A stretch of 50,882 bases of DNA, taken from Christiangramia aestuarii. GTDB taxonomy: Bacteria; Bacteroidota; Bacteroidia; Flavobacteriales; Flavobacteriaceae. The notes beneath the pieces are model-generated. The model saw only the letters and a list, made by a program, of their open reading frames with translations, did not search any database and had not been told where the DNA came from. Position numbers and translations under genes: made by a program. Below, piece after piece: positions 26,405-33,756 of this stretch. Numbering within the stretch: the first letter of the stretch is position 1; every line of letters starts with the position of its first letter. Location of the stretch: the NCBI RefSeq assembly GCF_009735585.1, contig NZ_VJVW01000007.1, forward strand, positions 1 through 50,882, given 5' to 3'.

Positions 26405-26982
26405 TTAAAATCTAAACTTTATTCCCAGCCTGAATCCATTAAATCCATCTTCATAATATTCCTCATTGACTAAACCTCTATACCTGTCGGTTAACTCATA
26501 GGAGTATTTACCGTACACCGAAATCCTATTGTTGATATCATACTCCAAACCACCTGTTAAGTTCAGACCTATTTGTTACCATAATCCTGTTGATAATCAA
26601 ATCCTCCGCTGGAAATATAGTTTAACTCTGGACCGGCCATTATGCGAAACCTTGAATTGAACAGTTTATAATTTAAATATGTACCTAGTCTAAATTGATC
26701 TCCATGAATGCGAGTCCACAGAAATTCTGAACTGATCCCAAAATTATCACCTAATTCCTGGTCAAAGGTAATTCCTACGAACAACCCAGAACCACTTACC
26801 CTCGATACGGGATCCCATTCCGGATTTGGTGGAGGTGTTTTTCGATTGGGGGACATAGTGGATTCAATATAACCGGCGGTAAATCCAAATTTTGAAGGTT
26901 CTTTACCAGATTCATTTTCTTGTGCCTGGGCACAAAATGGTAGGATCGCAAAGATTGCGATAAGGCTAATTCTTTTAAGCAT
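26405..26982 (-). pseudogene. Outer-membrane beta-barrel protein gene with a single-base frameshift
   Basis: From the ATG at 26982 a signal peptide (ending CAQAQ) and about 115 residues of barrel run to a stop at 26569-26571. In another frame the barrel goes on directly (GLNLTGGLEYDINNRISV and so on) to the typical last strand FRLGIKFRF and a stop at 26405. Adding one A to the short A-run at 26572-26574 restores a 192-residue protein. The total length is 3n+2, as expected for one lost base. It is either a recent mutation or a sequence error; the downstream half shows no other damage. Small beta-barrel proteins of this type are structural or adhesive; substrate unknown. Confidence 0.85.
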
Positions 26983-27068
26983 GTGTGATTTTTAATTAAG
27001 GTTAATATTGGTATTGGCAATTAATAACGGAGAGATTGTAGGAATATCATTACTAACGCTTATAAATA

Positions 27069-27096
27069 AAAAAGCGGGTATTCCTCCCGCTTTTTA
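27069..27096 (-). terminator. Terminator of the second beta-barrel pseudogene
   Basis: A perfect 10-bp stem, AAAAAGCGGG against CCCGCTTTTT, with a 7-base loop. Confidence 0.85.
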
Positions 27097-27117
27097 CTGA
27101 ATGTTGTGAAATATTAA

Positions 27118-27601
27118 TTAGAACTTGTAACCTACAGATAACTGAATTACATTATTCTCGATACTATAATCTGAATCAAAATCTTCATCACTATCGTTGA
27201 TATTTGATAGACCCAGATAATATCTGGCATCAAAGAATACTCCCATATCCAGTTCGTATCCAAAACCTCCAGACAATCCGAAATCTATACTGGATACATA
27301 ATCTTTCAGGTCTTCTGAATCTGATTCCGTTTCTCCAACAAAAGAAACTTCGTATTCACTCTCTGCATTCAATAAAAACCCAATTTGAGGACCCAGGTGA
27401 AGATTCCAGCCCGGTGCAAATTTATATTTAGCCAACACAGGTAAATTCAAATAATCCAGCTGAAGCTTCTCTTTCACCTCAAGACCGCTTTCGCTATAAT
27501 CACTTGTGGCACCCTGCCTTAACTCCAAAAGTTGTTTCCTGCGCAGATGCAGAAATAGATAAAATTGCGAAACTCGCAATTAGAAAAAATTTTCTAAACA
27601 T
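27118..27601 (-). pseudogene. Outer-membrane beta-barrel protein gene with an internal deletion and frameshift
   Basis: An intact -7 box and a signal peptide (MFRKFFLIASFAILSISASA) lead into QETTFGVKAG, then a stop at 27500. In another frame, starting at about base 27523, the barrel continues with QGATSDYSESGLEVKEKLQL and ends with VIQLSVGYKF at 27118. Against the intact paralogue at 28350, which has FGVKGG then about 45 residues and then YSTQGTEA, the segment between VKAG and QGA is missing. So a deletion of about 130-140 bases, not a multiple of three, removed the first barrel strands. The join lies in GGCAGGG. Confidence 0.85.
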
Positions 27602-27629
27602 AATTAGATTGATTAAAATGAATATGCGG

Positions 27630-27637
27630 CAAAAATA
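27630..27637 (-). promoter_or_regulatory. Promoter -7 box of the second beta-barrel pseudogene
   Basis: Minus strand TATTTTTG, an exact TAnnTTTG match, 29 bases before the ATG at 27601. Confidence 0.55.
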
Positions 27638-27686
27638 CACGAAAGATCGAGCTGTAAAAATAATCTTACAGCTAACTTTTAGGTCT

Positions 27687-27712
27687 AAAAAAAGCGAACC
27701 ATTGGCCCGCTT
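27687..27712 (-). terminator. Probable terminator of the third beta-barrel gene
   Basis: AAGCG (27692-27696) pairs with CGCTT (27708-27712), with an A-run on the left that reads as a U-tract on the minus strand. Confidence 0.6.
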
Positions 27713-27737
27713 CAATAATTCTTTCAGTTTTAATTGG

Positions 27738-28232
27738 TTAGAACTTTACTTCCACTCCAGCATTGATCGAAGCTATATTAGCCCCATCGTTAGAGATATT
27801 CGAATAAGAAGCCAGCACATTCACGAGACCCAGGTTCACGCCAATCTGTGGTCTTACATAAAATCCTCCATCTGAATCGCTACCTACGCCTATGGCGTAA
27901 CCAAGATCGGTCCCTACGAAAAGCAGGGAAAGAATGCGCAGCCTGGCAGTACCAGCTAAAGGTATAAACTGCAGGTCTTCTGCTTCAAACTGCAGGGATT
28001 CCACATCAAAACTTTTTCCAAAATAATGTGCGTAGCCTGCGGTTGCCCCAATATCAAGCAGTTTTAAAATATCTATACGATAGGCGACATCTGCACTGGC
28101 ATGAAAACTATAGGCTTCTTCTACATCTCCCACCGGAATACCTCCATTAAGCCCGAAAGTCCAGTTCTTTTGTGCATTTACGTTAGAAACACCCATCCCA
28201 ATAATCATCAAAAAAATTAAGATCTTTTTCAT
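27738..28232 (-). CDS. Small outer-membrane beta-barrel protein
   Basis: The protein has 164 residues. The signal peptide ends NVNAQ. The mature part is a run of amphipathic strands (FGLNGGIPVG, FHASADVAYRI, IGATAGYAHYF, PLAGTARLRIL, VGTDLGYAIGVG, VRPQIGVNLG, VLASYSNI) and ends in INAGVEVKF with the terminal Phe expected for outer-membrane insertion. Intact. It is more distant in sequence from its two flanking relatives than they are from each other. Function unknown. Confidence 0.88.
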   Translation of the reverse strand: MKKILIFLMIIGMGVSNVNAQKNWTFGLNGGIPVGDVEEAYSFHASADVAYRIDILKLLDIGATAGYAHYFGKSFDVESLQFEAEDLQFIPLAGTARLRILSLLFVGTDLGYAIGVGSDSDGGFYVRPQIGVNLGLVNVLASYSNISNDGANIASINAGVEVKF

Positions 28233-28296
28233 AACTCAAAGTTTAAATGAGAAATAAATATAACATTTAATAAGCTGATTATCAGGTGTGTAAAAC

Positions 28297-28330
28297 AAAA
28301 AAAGCGAAGAAAATAATCCTTCGCTTTTTT
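28297..28330 (-). terminator. Terminator of the fourth beta-barrel gene
   Basis: A perfect 12-bp stem, AAAAAAGCGAAG against CTTCGCTTTTTT. It has the same AAAGCG...CGCTTT layout as the other terminators of the cluster. Confidence 0.85.
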
Positions 28331-28349
28331 TCATAGGTGTATAATAGTT

Positions 28350-28955
28350 CTAGAACTGGAACCCAACTCCTAGTTGAAATCCATTATTTTTGATAGCATC
28401 ATCATCGAAATTATCGCTATCAAAGGCATCGGTAAATCCTAATACATACCTACCGTTTAGAAAAAACCCATTATTGAATTTGTAAGAAGCTCCAAAGGCA
28501 CCACCAAATTCAAAGGTACTGGCGAAATCTGAATCTGCCTCCAGGTCCAGCCTGTTGTTTTCGAAATCATATTCCTCCTCTACCAGGAAATTGAAAGAAG
28601 GTCCTGCCTCCAGCGCCAGCCCATCTATCACATAAAATTTGGCAATTACCGGTACTTGTACATAATCTAACTGGTACTCTCCTTGAATGCGATCTCCTGC
28701 AAATATCCTGGTAGCTTCTGTTCCCTGTGTAGAGTATAAAACCTCAGGCTGTACAGAAAATCTTTCGCTTACAGGAATTTCAGCCAGTACACCCAGATGA
28801 AACCCGGTCCTGCTATTATTATCTTCAAATCCGTTTGAAGACATATTAGTGAAATTCACTCCTCCCTTTACTCCAAAGTTCCAGTATTCCTGCGCGTTAG
28901 ACGAGGTACTGAATCCCATGATCGCAATTGCTACTAATAAAAATGTCTTTTTCAT
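28350..28955 (-). CDS. Outer-membrane beta-barrel (porin-family) protein
   Basis: About 201 residues. Signal peptide MKKTFLLVAIAIMGFSTSSNA; the mature part has the outer-membrane beta-barrel family layout starting FGVKGGVNFTNM and ending GFQLGVGFQF. It is the intact paralogue that shows what the broken gene at 27118 lost. A long upstream extension of the frame (to 29039) is ruled out by the -7 box at 28977-28984; either of two adjacent ATGs (28958 or 28955) may be used. Confidence 0.9.
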   Translation of the reverse strand: MKKTFLLVAIAIMGFSTSSNAQEYWNFGVKGGVNFTNMSSNGFEDNNSRTGFHLGVLAEIPVSERFSVQPEVLYSTQGTEATRIFAGDRIQGEYQLDYVQVPVIAKFYVIDGLALEAGPSFNFLVEEEYDFENNRLDLEADSDFASTFEFGGAFGASYKFNNGFFLNGRYVLGFTDAFDSDNFDDDAIKNNGFQLGVGFQF

Positions 28956-28976
28956 CATTTCAGTTTTTATTTTGGT

Positions 28977-28984
28977 CAAAAGTA
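28977..28984 (-). promoter_or_regulatory. Promoter -7 box of the fourth beta-barrel gene
   Basis: Minus strand TACTTTTG, an exact TAnnTTTG match; the predicted leader is about 15-18 bases. Confidence 0.55.
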
Positions 28985-29064
28985 GGATACAGCTCGTTAA
29001 AAAAAACTTAGCTAAACCTAAAGTATTACTAAGACTCATGCCGCTGAATTATTATCTTTAACAC

Positions 29065-29961
29065 ATGAAATGGCAAAATGCGCTACAGGATTACCAGCAT
29101 TATTTAAGGCTTGAACGCGGACTTTCAGACAATTCCATCGAAAATTACAGCCTGGACCTTCTGAAACTTATTAATTACCTTCATGTTAACAACATAGAGC
29201 TAAGTCCCCTAAAGATCGATGACAGGATTATTCAGGAATTCATCTACAGCGTTTCAAAAAATCTAAATGCCCGTTCGCAATCGAGGCTAATTTCAGGTTT
29301 ACGTAGTTTTTTCAGCTACCTAGTGTTCGAGGATTACAGGAATGATAATCCCCTCGATCTGCTGGAGTCTCCCAAAATCGGAAGGAAATTGCCCGATACA
29401 ATTTCCATAGAGGAAGTAGACCGCATCATTGCCTCCATTGATCTAAGTAAGAATGAAGGCGAAAGGAACCGGGCCATTATCGAGACCCTCTACGGCTGCG
29501 GATTAAGGGTTTCCGAACTTATCGATCTGAAGATATCCGATCTTTTTTTCGAAGAAGGTTTTATCAAGGTTACCGGGAAAGGTGACAAACAGCGATTTGT
29601 TCCAATTTCTGAATACACCATCAAATTCATCAATATCTATAAAGACCAGGTAAGGGTGCACCAGGTTATTAAACCTGAAGTCACAGACACCCTATTTCTG
29701 AATCGAAGAGGAAACCGTCTCACCAGGGCCATGATCTTTACCATTGTAAAAAGGCTAACAGAGGCGGCGGGCATCAGGAAGAAAGTGAGTCCGCATACCT
29801 TCAGGCATTCCTTTGCCACCCACTTGCTGGAAAATGGAGCCGATCTAAGGGCCATTCAGCAGATGTTAGGCCATGAGAGCATAACGACCACTGAAGTTTA
29901 CGTGCACGTAGACAGGTCGCATTTAAAGGATGTGATGGAAAGCTTCCATCCACGGCGGTAG
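29065..29961 (+). CDS. xerD: Site-specific tyrosine recombinase XerD
   Basis: The protein has 298 residues. An N-terminal SAM-like core-binding domain (about 1-85) precedes the catalytic domain with Arg 148 (CGLRVSEL), Lys 172, His 244 and Arg 247 (HTFRHSFATHLLE), His 270 (LGH) and the nucleophile Tyr 279. It resolves chromosome dimers at dif. The usual XerD length, the complete residue set and the lack of nearby attachment sites or cargo argue against a mobile-element integrase. Confidence 0.95.
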   Translation: MKWQNALQDYQHYLRLERGLSDNSIENYSLDLLKLINYLHVNNIELSPLKIDDRIIQEFIYSVSKNLNARSQSRLISGLRSFFSYLVFEDYRNDNPLDLLESPKIGRKLPDTISIEEVDRIIASIDLSKNEGERNRAIIETLYGCGLRVSELIDLKISDLFFEEGFIKVTGKGDKQRFVPISEYTIKFINIYKDQVRVHQVIKPEVTDTLFLNRRGNRLTRAMIFTIVKRLTEAAGIRKKVSPHTFRHSFATHLLENGADLRAIQQMLGHESITTTEVYVHVDRSHLKDVMESFHPRR

Positions 29962-30038
29962 ATATTAAAGTTCTGCTAAAGCGCTTTTACGGCTTTTTCC
30001 AACGAGGCTTAATTAGTAACTTCATAAAAAATCAAATT

Positions 30039-30986
30039 ATGAAGAAACTGAAATTTAGAAATGGTGACACGATGGACGCCATTGGGCTGGGAACCTGGAA
30101 ATCTGAAAAAGGAAAGGTGACCGAGGCCGTTAAGATAGCACTTAACAACGGATATAAACATATAGATTGCGCGGCTACTTACGGCAACGAGGCCGAAGTA
30201 GGTGAAGCCTTTAGCGAGGTTTTTGGAAAAGGAGATATTAAACGCGAAGATATTTGGGTTACCTCTAAATTATGGAACAATGCCCATAAAAAGGAAGACG
30301 TGATCCCGGCATTGAAACAGACCCTGAAAGATCTGCAGTTAGACTACCTGGACCTGTATCTTATTCACTGGCCGGTGGCTTTTAAACCAGAAGTTAGTTT
30401 TCCTGAAAAAGCTGAGGATTTCCTTTCCCTCGAAGAAGTTCCATTGATCGAAACCTGGAACGAAATGGTTAAAGCCAAGGAACAGGGACTGGTAAAACAT
30501 ATCGGGGTTTCCAATTTCAGCATAGAGAAACTGCAGGATCTAATGGAAGATACAGATCATACTCCCGAAATGAACCAGGTAGAGCTTCACCCCTATTTAC
30601 AACAGAATAAATTACTTGAATTCTGCAGCAAGAACGAAATAAACGTAACAGCATATTCACCCCTTGGTAGTGGTGACCGTCCAGATGAAATGAAGGCTGC
30701 CGATGAACCTTCACTATTGGAAAACCCAACCATTACCAAAATAGCCGAAAAACATGGCGCTTCTCCGGGACAGATCCTTATAAAATGGAGCGAACAACGA
30801 GGTACCGCGGTGATCCCGAAATCTACCAATGAAAAAAGGATTAAGGAAAATATAATGAGTGCCGGTTTCCAGCTGGACAATGATGATATGAAAGAGATCG
30901 CTGAACTGGATTATCATTTCAGGTATGTGAACGGGAAATTCTTTGAAATGGAAGGAAACTCGTATTCTAATATTTATGATGATTAA
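30039..30986 (+). CDS. Aldo/keto reductase
   Basis: The protein has 315 residues. It has the AKR features GLGTWKS, IDCAATYGNEAEVGEAF (catalytic Asp and Tyr), TSKLWNNAH with the catalytic Lys, DYLDLYLIHWP with the catalytic His, GVSNFS, QVELHPYLQQ and the NADPH-binding IPKSTNEKRIKEN. It is a cytosolic NADPH-dependent carbonyl reductase, close in layout to AKR3/AKR5 members that reduce sugars and aldehydes. Exact substrate not deducible. Single gene. Confidence 0.93.
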   Translation: MKKLKFRNGDTMDAIGLGTWKSEKGKVTEAVKIALNNGYKHIDCAATYGNEAEVGEAFSEVFGKGDIKREDIWVTSKLWNNAHKKEDVIPALKQTLKDLQLDYLDLYLIHWPVAFKPEVSFPEKAEDFLSLEEVPLIETWNEMVKAKEQGLVKHIGVSNFSIEKLQDLMEDTDHTPEMNQVELHPYLQQNKLLEFCSKNEINVTAYSPLGSGDRPDEMKAADEPSLLENPTITKIAEKHGASPGQILIKWSEQRGTAVIPKSTNEKRIKENIMSAGFQLDNDDMKEIAELDYHFRYVNGKFFEMEGNSYSNIYDD

Positions 30987-31022
30987 TTGAAGTAATTCTG
31001 ACCTGGTCATTTTACACCGAAA

Positions 31023-31128
31023 AAATGAGATGAGAACTCTTAAATCAGATTTCTCCCTTAGGTCGAAATGACAAGAAAGAATTTTGAACTATTTGAAATA
31101 TAAAATCATCCTGGACTTGTTTCAGGAT
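31023..31128. repeat. REP-like dispersed element, copy 2
   Basis: The right end has a hairpin, ATCCTG, GACTTGTTT, CAGGAT (31108-31128). To the left (31043-31075) is the segment CAGATTTCTCCC followed by GGTCGAAATGACAAG, which I remember as common intergenic repeat sequence in Bacteroidota genomes. Confidence 0.6.
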
Positions 31129-31140
31129 TTTGACGAATAA

Positions 31141-31172
31141 AAAAAGGCCGTTCTTTCGAACGGCCTTTTTTA
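31141..31172. terminator. Bidirectional terminator between the aldo/keto reductase gene and rny
   Basis: A-run, GGCCGTTC, loop TTTC, GAACGGCC, T-run; symmetric, so it serves both convergent genes. Confidence 0.9.
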
Positions 31173-31188
31173 TACAATTAATAAATTT

Positions 31189-32751
31189 CTATTTCGCGAC
31201 GTTCACCGCCCTGGTCTCACGAATTACCGTGATCTTCACCTGGCCGGGATAGGTCATATCTGTTTGTATCTTTTGAGAGATCTCAAACGATAGGTTGGCA
31301 GCTTTTTCATCTGAAACCTTCTCGCTTTCCACGATCACACGCAGTTCTCTACCTGCCTGGATGGCGTAAGCTTTCTTAACCCCGCCGAAACCAAAGGCGA
31401 TGTCTTCAAGGTCTTTCAGTCTCTGGATATAAGAATCCAAAACCTGCCTTCTTGCTCCAGGTCTTGCTCCGCTAATTGCGTCACAAACCTGAACGATAGG
31501 AGACAATAAAGAGTTCATTTCTATTTCGTCATGGTGAGCTCCAATGGCGTTACATACCTCTGGTTTTTCACCATACTTCTCTGCCCACTGCATCCCAAGG
31601 ATCGCGTGAGGTACTTCAGTTTCAGTTTCCGGAACTTTACCAATATCGTGCAGTAATCCGGCACGTTTGGCAAGTTTAGGGTTAAGACCAAGTTCTGCAG
31701 CCATCACGCCACATAGTTTGGCAACTTCTCTCGAGTGCTGTAACAGGTTCTGCCCGTAGGAAGAACGATATTTCATTCTACCTACCATCTTGATCAACTC
31801 CGGCTGCAAACCGTGAATTCCTAGATCGATAACAGTTCTCTTACCTATATCGATAATTTCCTCTTCGATCTGCTTTCTGGTCTTCTTCACCACTTCCTCG
31901 ATTCGAGCCGGGTGAATACGACCATCGGTTACCAGTTTATGCAGGGATAACCTCGCCACCTCTCTTCTTACCGAATCGAAACAGCTTAGGATGATCGCCT
32001 CAGGCGTATCGTCTACAATGATCTCCACTCCTGTAGCTGCTTCCAGCGCACGAATGTTTCTACCTTCACGACCAATAATTCTACCTTTTACATCATCACT
32101 TTCCAGGTTGAACACAGAAACACAATTTTCAATGGCTTCTTCTGTTCCAATTCTCTGGATGGTATTAATAATGATCTTTTTAGCTTCCTGCTGTGCGGTT
32201 AATTTCGCCTCTTCAACAGTATCCTGGATAAGCGACATGGCATCTGCCTTGGCCGTATCCTTAAGTGATTCTACAAGCTGCGCCTTAGCTTCTTCCGCAG
32301 AAAGTCCCGAGATCACTTCCAGTTGCTGAACCTTACTATTATGAAGCTTATCGATCTCCTCCTGTTTCTTTTCAAGGTATTCTACCCTATGATTGTAATC
32401 GGCGATCTTGTCCTCAAGATCCTTGTTCAGTTTTTTGTTCTTGCCAAGCTCATTAGAAACATGAGACTCCTTGTCTTTGATCCTCTTTTCAGCATCATTG
32501 ATCTTCTTATCACGTGAAAGGATCACTTTCTCATGCTCAGATTTAAGCTCAATGAACTTCTCTTTTGCCTGCAGGATCTTGTCCTTCTTGATGCTTTCCC
32601 CCTCGGCTTTCGCCTCTTTGATAATGCTCGCAGCTTCTTTCTTCGCGCTCGCTATAGTATTGGAGGCCTGCTTTTTTTCCAGCATTTTTGCTATTGCAAA
32701 GCCGAGTGCCAGACCTATTACTGCGGCTATGATTATGGTAAGTATTTCCAT
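31189..32751 (-). CDS. rny: Ribonuclease Y
   Basis: The protein has 520 residues and starts mRNA decay by internal cleavage. An N-terminal membrane anchor (about 3-22), a long coiled coil (about 30-190), a KH RNA-binding domain (about 210-275, [15 protein letters not shown]) and an HD phosphohydrolase domain with LLHDIGK (about 366-372) and IGAHHDE. All parts are present. Downstream of the 6S RNA gene on the same strand. Confidence 0.96.
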   Translation of the reverse strand: MEILTIIIAAVIGLALGFAIAKMLEKKQASNTIASAKKEAASIIKEAKAEGESIKKDKILQAKEKFIELKSEHEKVILSRDKKINDAEKRIKDKESHVSNELGKNKKLNKDLEDKIADYNHRVEYLEKKQEEIDKLHNSKVQQLEVISGLSAEEAKAQLVESLKDTAKADAMSLIQDTVEEAKLTAQQEAKKIIINTIQRIGTEEAIENCVSVFNLESDDVKGRIIGREGRNIRALEAATGVEIIVDDTPEAIILSCFDSVRREVARLSLHKLVTDGRIHPARIEEVVKKTRKQIEEEIIDIGKRTVIDLGIHGLQPELIKMVGRMKYRSSYGQNLLQHSREVAKLCGVMAAELGLNPKLAKRAGLLHDIGKVPETETEVPHAILGMQWAEKYGEKPEVCNAIGAHHDEIEMNSLLSPIVQVCDAISGARPGARRQVLDSYIQRLKDLEDIAFGFGGVKKAYAIQAGRELRVIVESEKVSDEKAANLSFEISQKIQTDMTYPGQVKITVIRETRAVNVAK

Positions 32752-32775
32752 TCGCTATTGTTTAATTATATATAT

Positions 32776-32949
32776 AAAAAAAGCCTGTATTAGATAGGTT
32801 TTGTTATAAACTCCTTAAAATCAAGTTTAGGACTAACAGGTTGATCAAGAATCCGCTCTCCCGTAAGGGACACGGCACGCTTTTACAACCTAGACTCATC
32901 CTTTTTAAAGAATTCGTGTTGAGTTTATCAAAAAAGCACTAATACAGGC
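32776..32949 (-). ncRNA. ssrS: 6S RNA
   Basis: The 5' and 3' ends form a perfect 11-bp stem: GCCTGTATTAG (minus strand 32949-32939) with CTAATACAGGC (32793-32783), followed by seven U (32782-32776). Further in, AAACTC and GAGTTT can pair, then there is an open central region, and at the tip a hairpin CCGTGTCCC-TTAC-GGGAGAGCGG. A closing stem, a large internal bubble and an apical arm in about 167 bases is the 6S architecture, which mimics an open promoter and holds RNA polymerase. The gene follows zapA by 25 bases, the position of ssrS in many bacteria. No own promoter is obvious. Confidence 0.85.
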
Positions 32950-32974
32950 AGTAACCTTATTTTATTTAAAGAAC

Positions 32975-33271
32975 TTAAGAGGTTAAATGCTGCTGCAGCA
33001 AGTCGTTAAGTGACCTTAACTTCTCTTCTGCTTCAATCATTTCGCTCGATTTATCAATATTTTTCTGCTCGGTCTGGGCGGCGAACTGCAATGCACACAT
33101 TGCCAGCACATCCTGTTTATCCCTTACGGCATAGCTTTGCTCAAACTGCTTGATCATCGCCTCGATCTTCTTGGCCGCCTTGCGCAAACCTTCTTCCTGG
33201 CTAGGCTGAATGGTAAGCGGATAAACGCGGTCTGCAATCGATATTTTGATCTTCAGTTTATCGTCCATCAT
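32975..33271 (-). CDS. zapA: Cell division protein ZapA
   Basis: The protein has 98 residues. The N-terminal strand pair KIKISIADRVYPLTIQPSQE, the helix EGLRKAAKKIEAMIKQFE and the long C-terminal coiled coil (about 60-95) match ZapA, which cross-links FtsZ filaments at the division site. It starts 9 bases after the upstream coiled-coil gene. Confidence 0.92.
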   Translation of the reverse strand: MMDDKLKIKISIADRVYPLTIQPSQEEGLRKAAKKIEAMIKQFEQSYAVRDKQDVLAMCALQFAAQTEQKNIDKSSEMIEAEEKLRSLNDLLQQHLTS

Positions 33272-33280
33272 GATGTCAAT

Positions 33281-33571
33281 TTATTCAGATAACTGAACTA
33301 TACACTGATCGATCTCTCTGATCAGGCTGTTTATTTTGAGCTTTGTTTCTCTTTTATGGTCGGTACTGCCAAGCATCGCGTTCGCAGCTTTTAAGGACTG
33401 AATCTGATCTTTGGAAGCTTCAAAATTCTCTTCCAGTTGTGCATATTCAGCTTTTACAGAAGCTAATTCCTGCTGAAGGGATTCGTTCGCCTGTTTCATA
33501 ACATCATATTTATGAAGCAGCTTACTTATCCTATTCTCAAGGTTATCAACTATTTCTGTAATCTCACTCAT
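33281..33571 (-). CDS. Small coiled-coil protein upstream of zapA
   Basis: The protein has 96 residues, nearly all coiled coil (NRISKLLHKYDVMKQANESL and LQQELASVKAEYAQLEENFE), ending in the short conserved-looking IREIDQCIVQLSE. It resembles ZapB in size and coil content, and its position before zapA suggests a cell-division role, but coiled coils are poor evidence for homology. A full-consensus promoter lies 28 bases upstream. Confidence 0.82.
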   Translation of the reverse strand: MSEITEIVDNLENRISKLLHKYDVMKQANESLQQELASVKAEYAQLEENFEASKDQIQSLKAANAMLGSTDHKRETKLKINSLIREIDQCIVQLSE

Positions 33572-33598
33572 AAGCGCTTAAACCGATGTGAACCCCTA

Positions 33599-33629
33599 CA
33601 AAGTTAACATACGCTTTGTAATATCCCAA
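33599..33629 (-). promoter_or_regulatory. Promoter of the coiled coil-zapA-6S-rny run
   Basis: Minus strand TTG (33629-33627), a 20-base spacer, then TAACTTTG (33606-33599): a full match to the Bacteroidota housekeeping consensus. Confidence 0.75.
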
Positions 33630-33756
33630 TACTTTTTTAGCAGTTTTAAAATAATAATCAACAATCTGGATAATTCTCTGTAGCCAAGCCGTTTAATTTT
33701 GAGTTAAGTTTGATTAACTTTACGGCAGGTTTATAAATTGAATTACCCCAAGATCT

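Noticed and set aside
29065-29961. xerD as a mobile-element integrase beside a barrel-gene island
   Set aside because: It has normal XerD length and residues, with no direct repeats, att-like sites or cargo genes; it fits the chromosomal recombinase.
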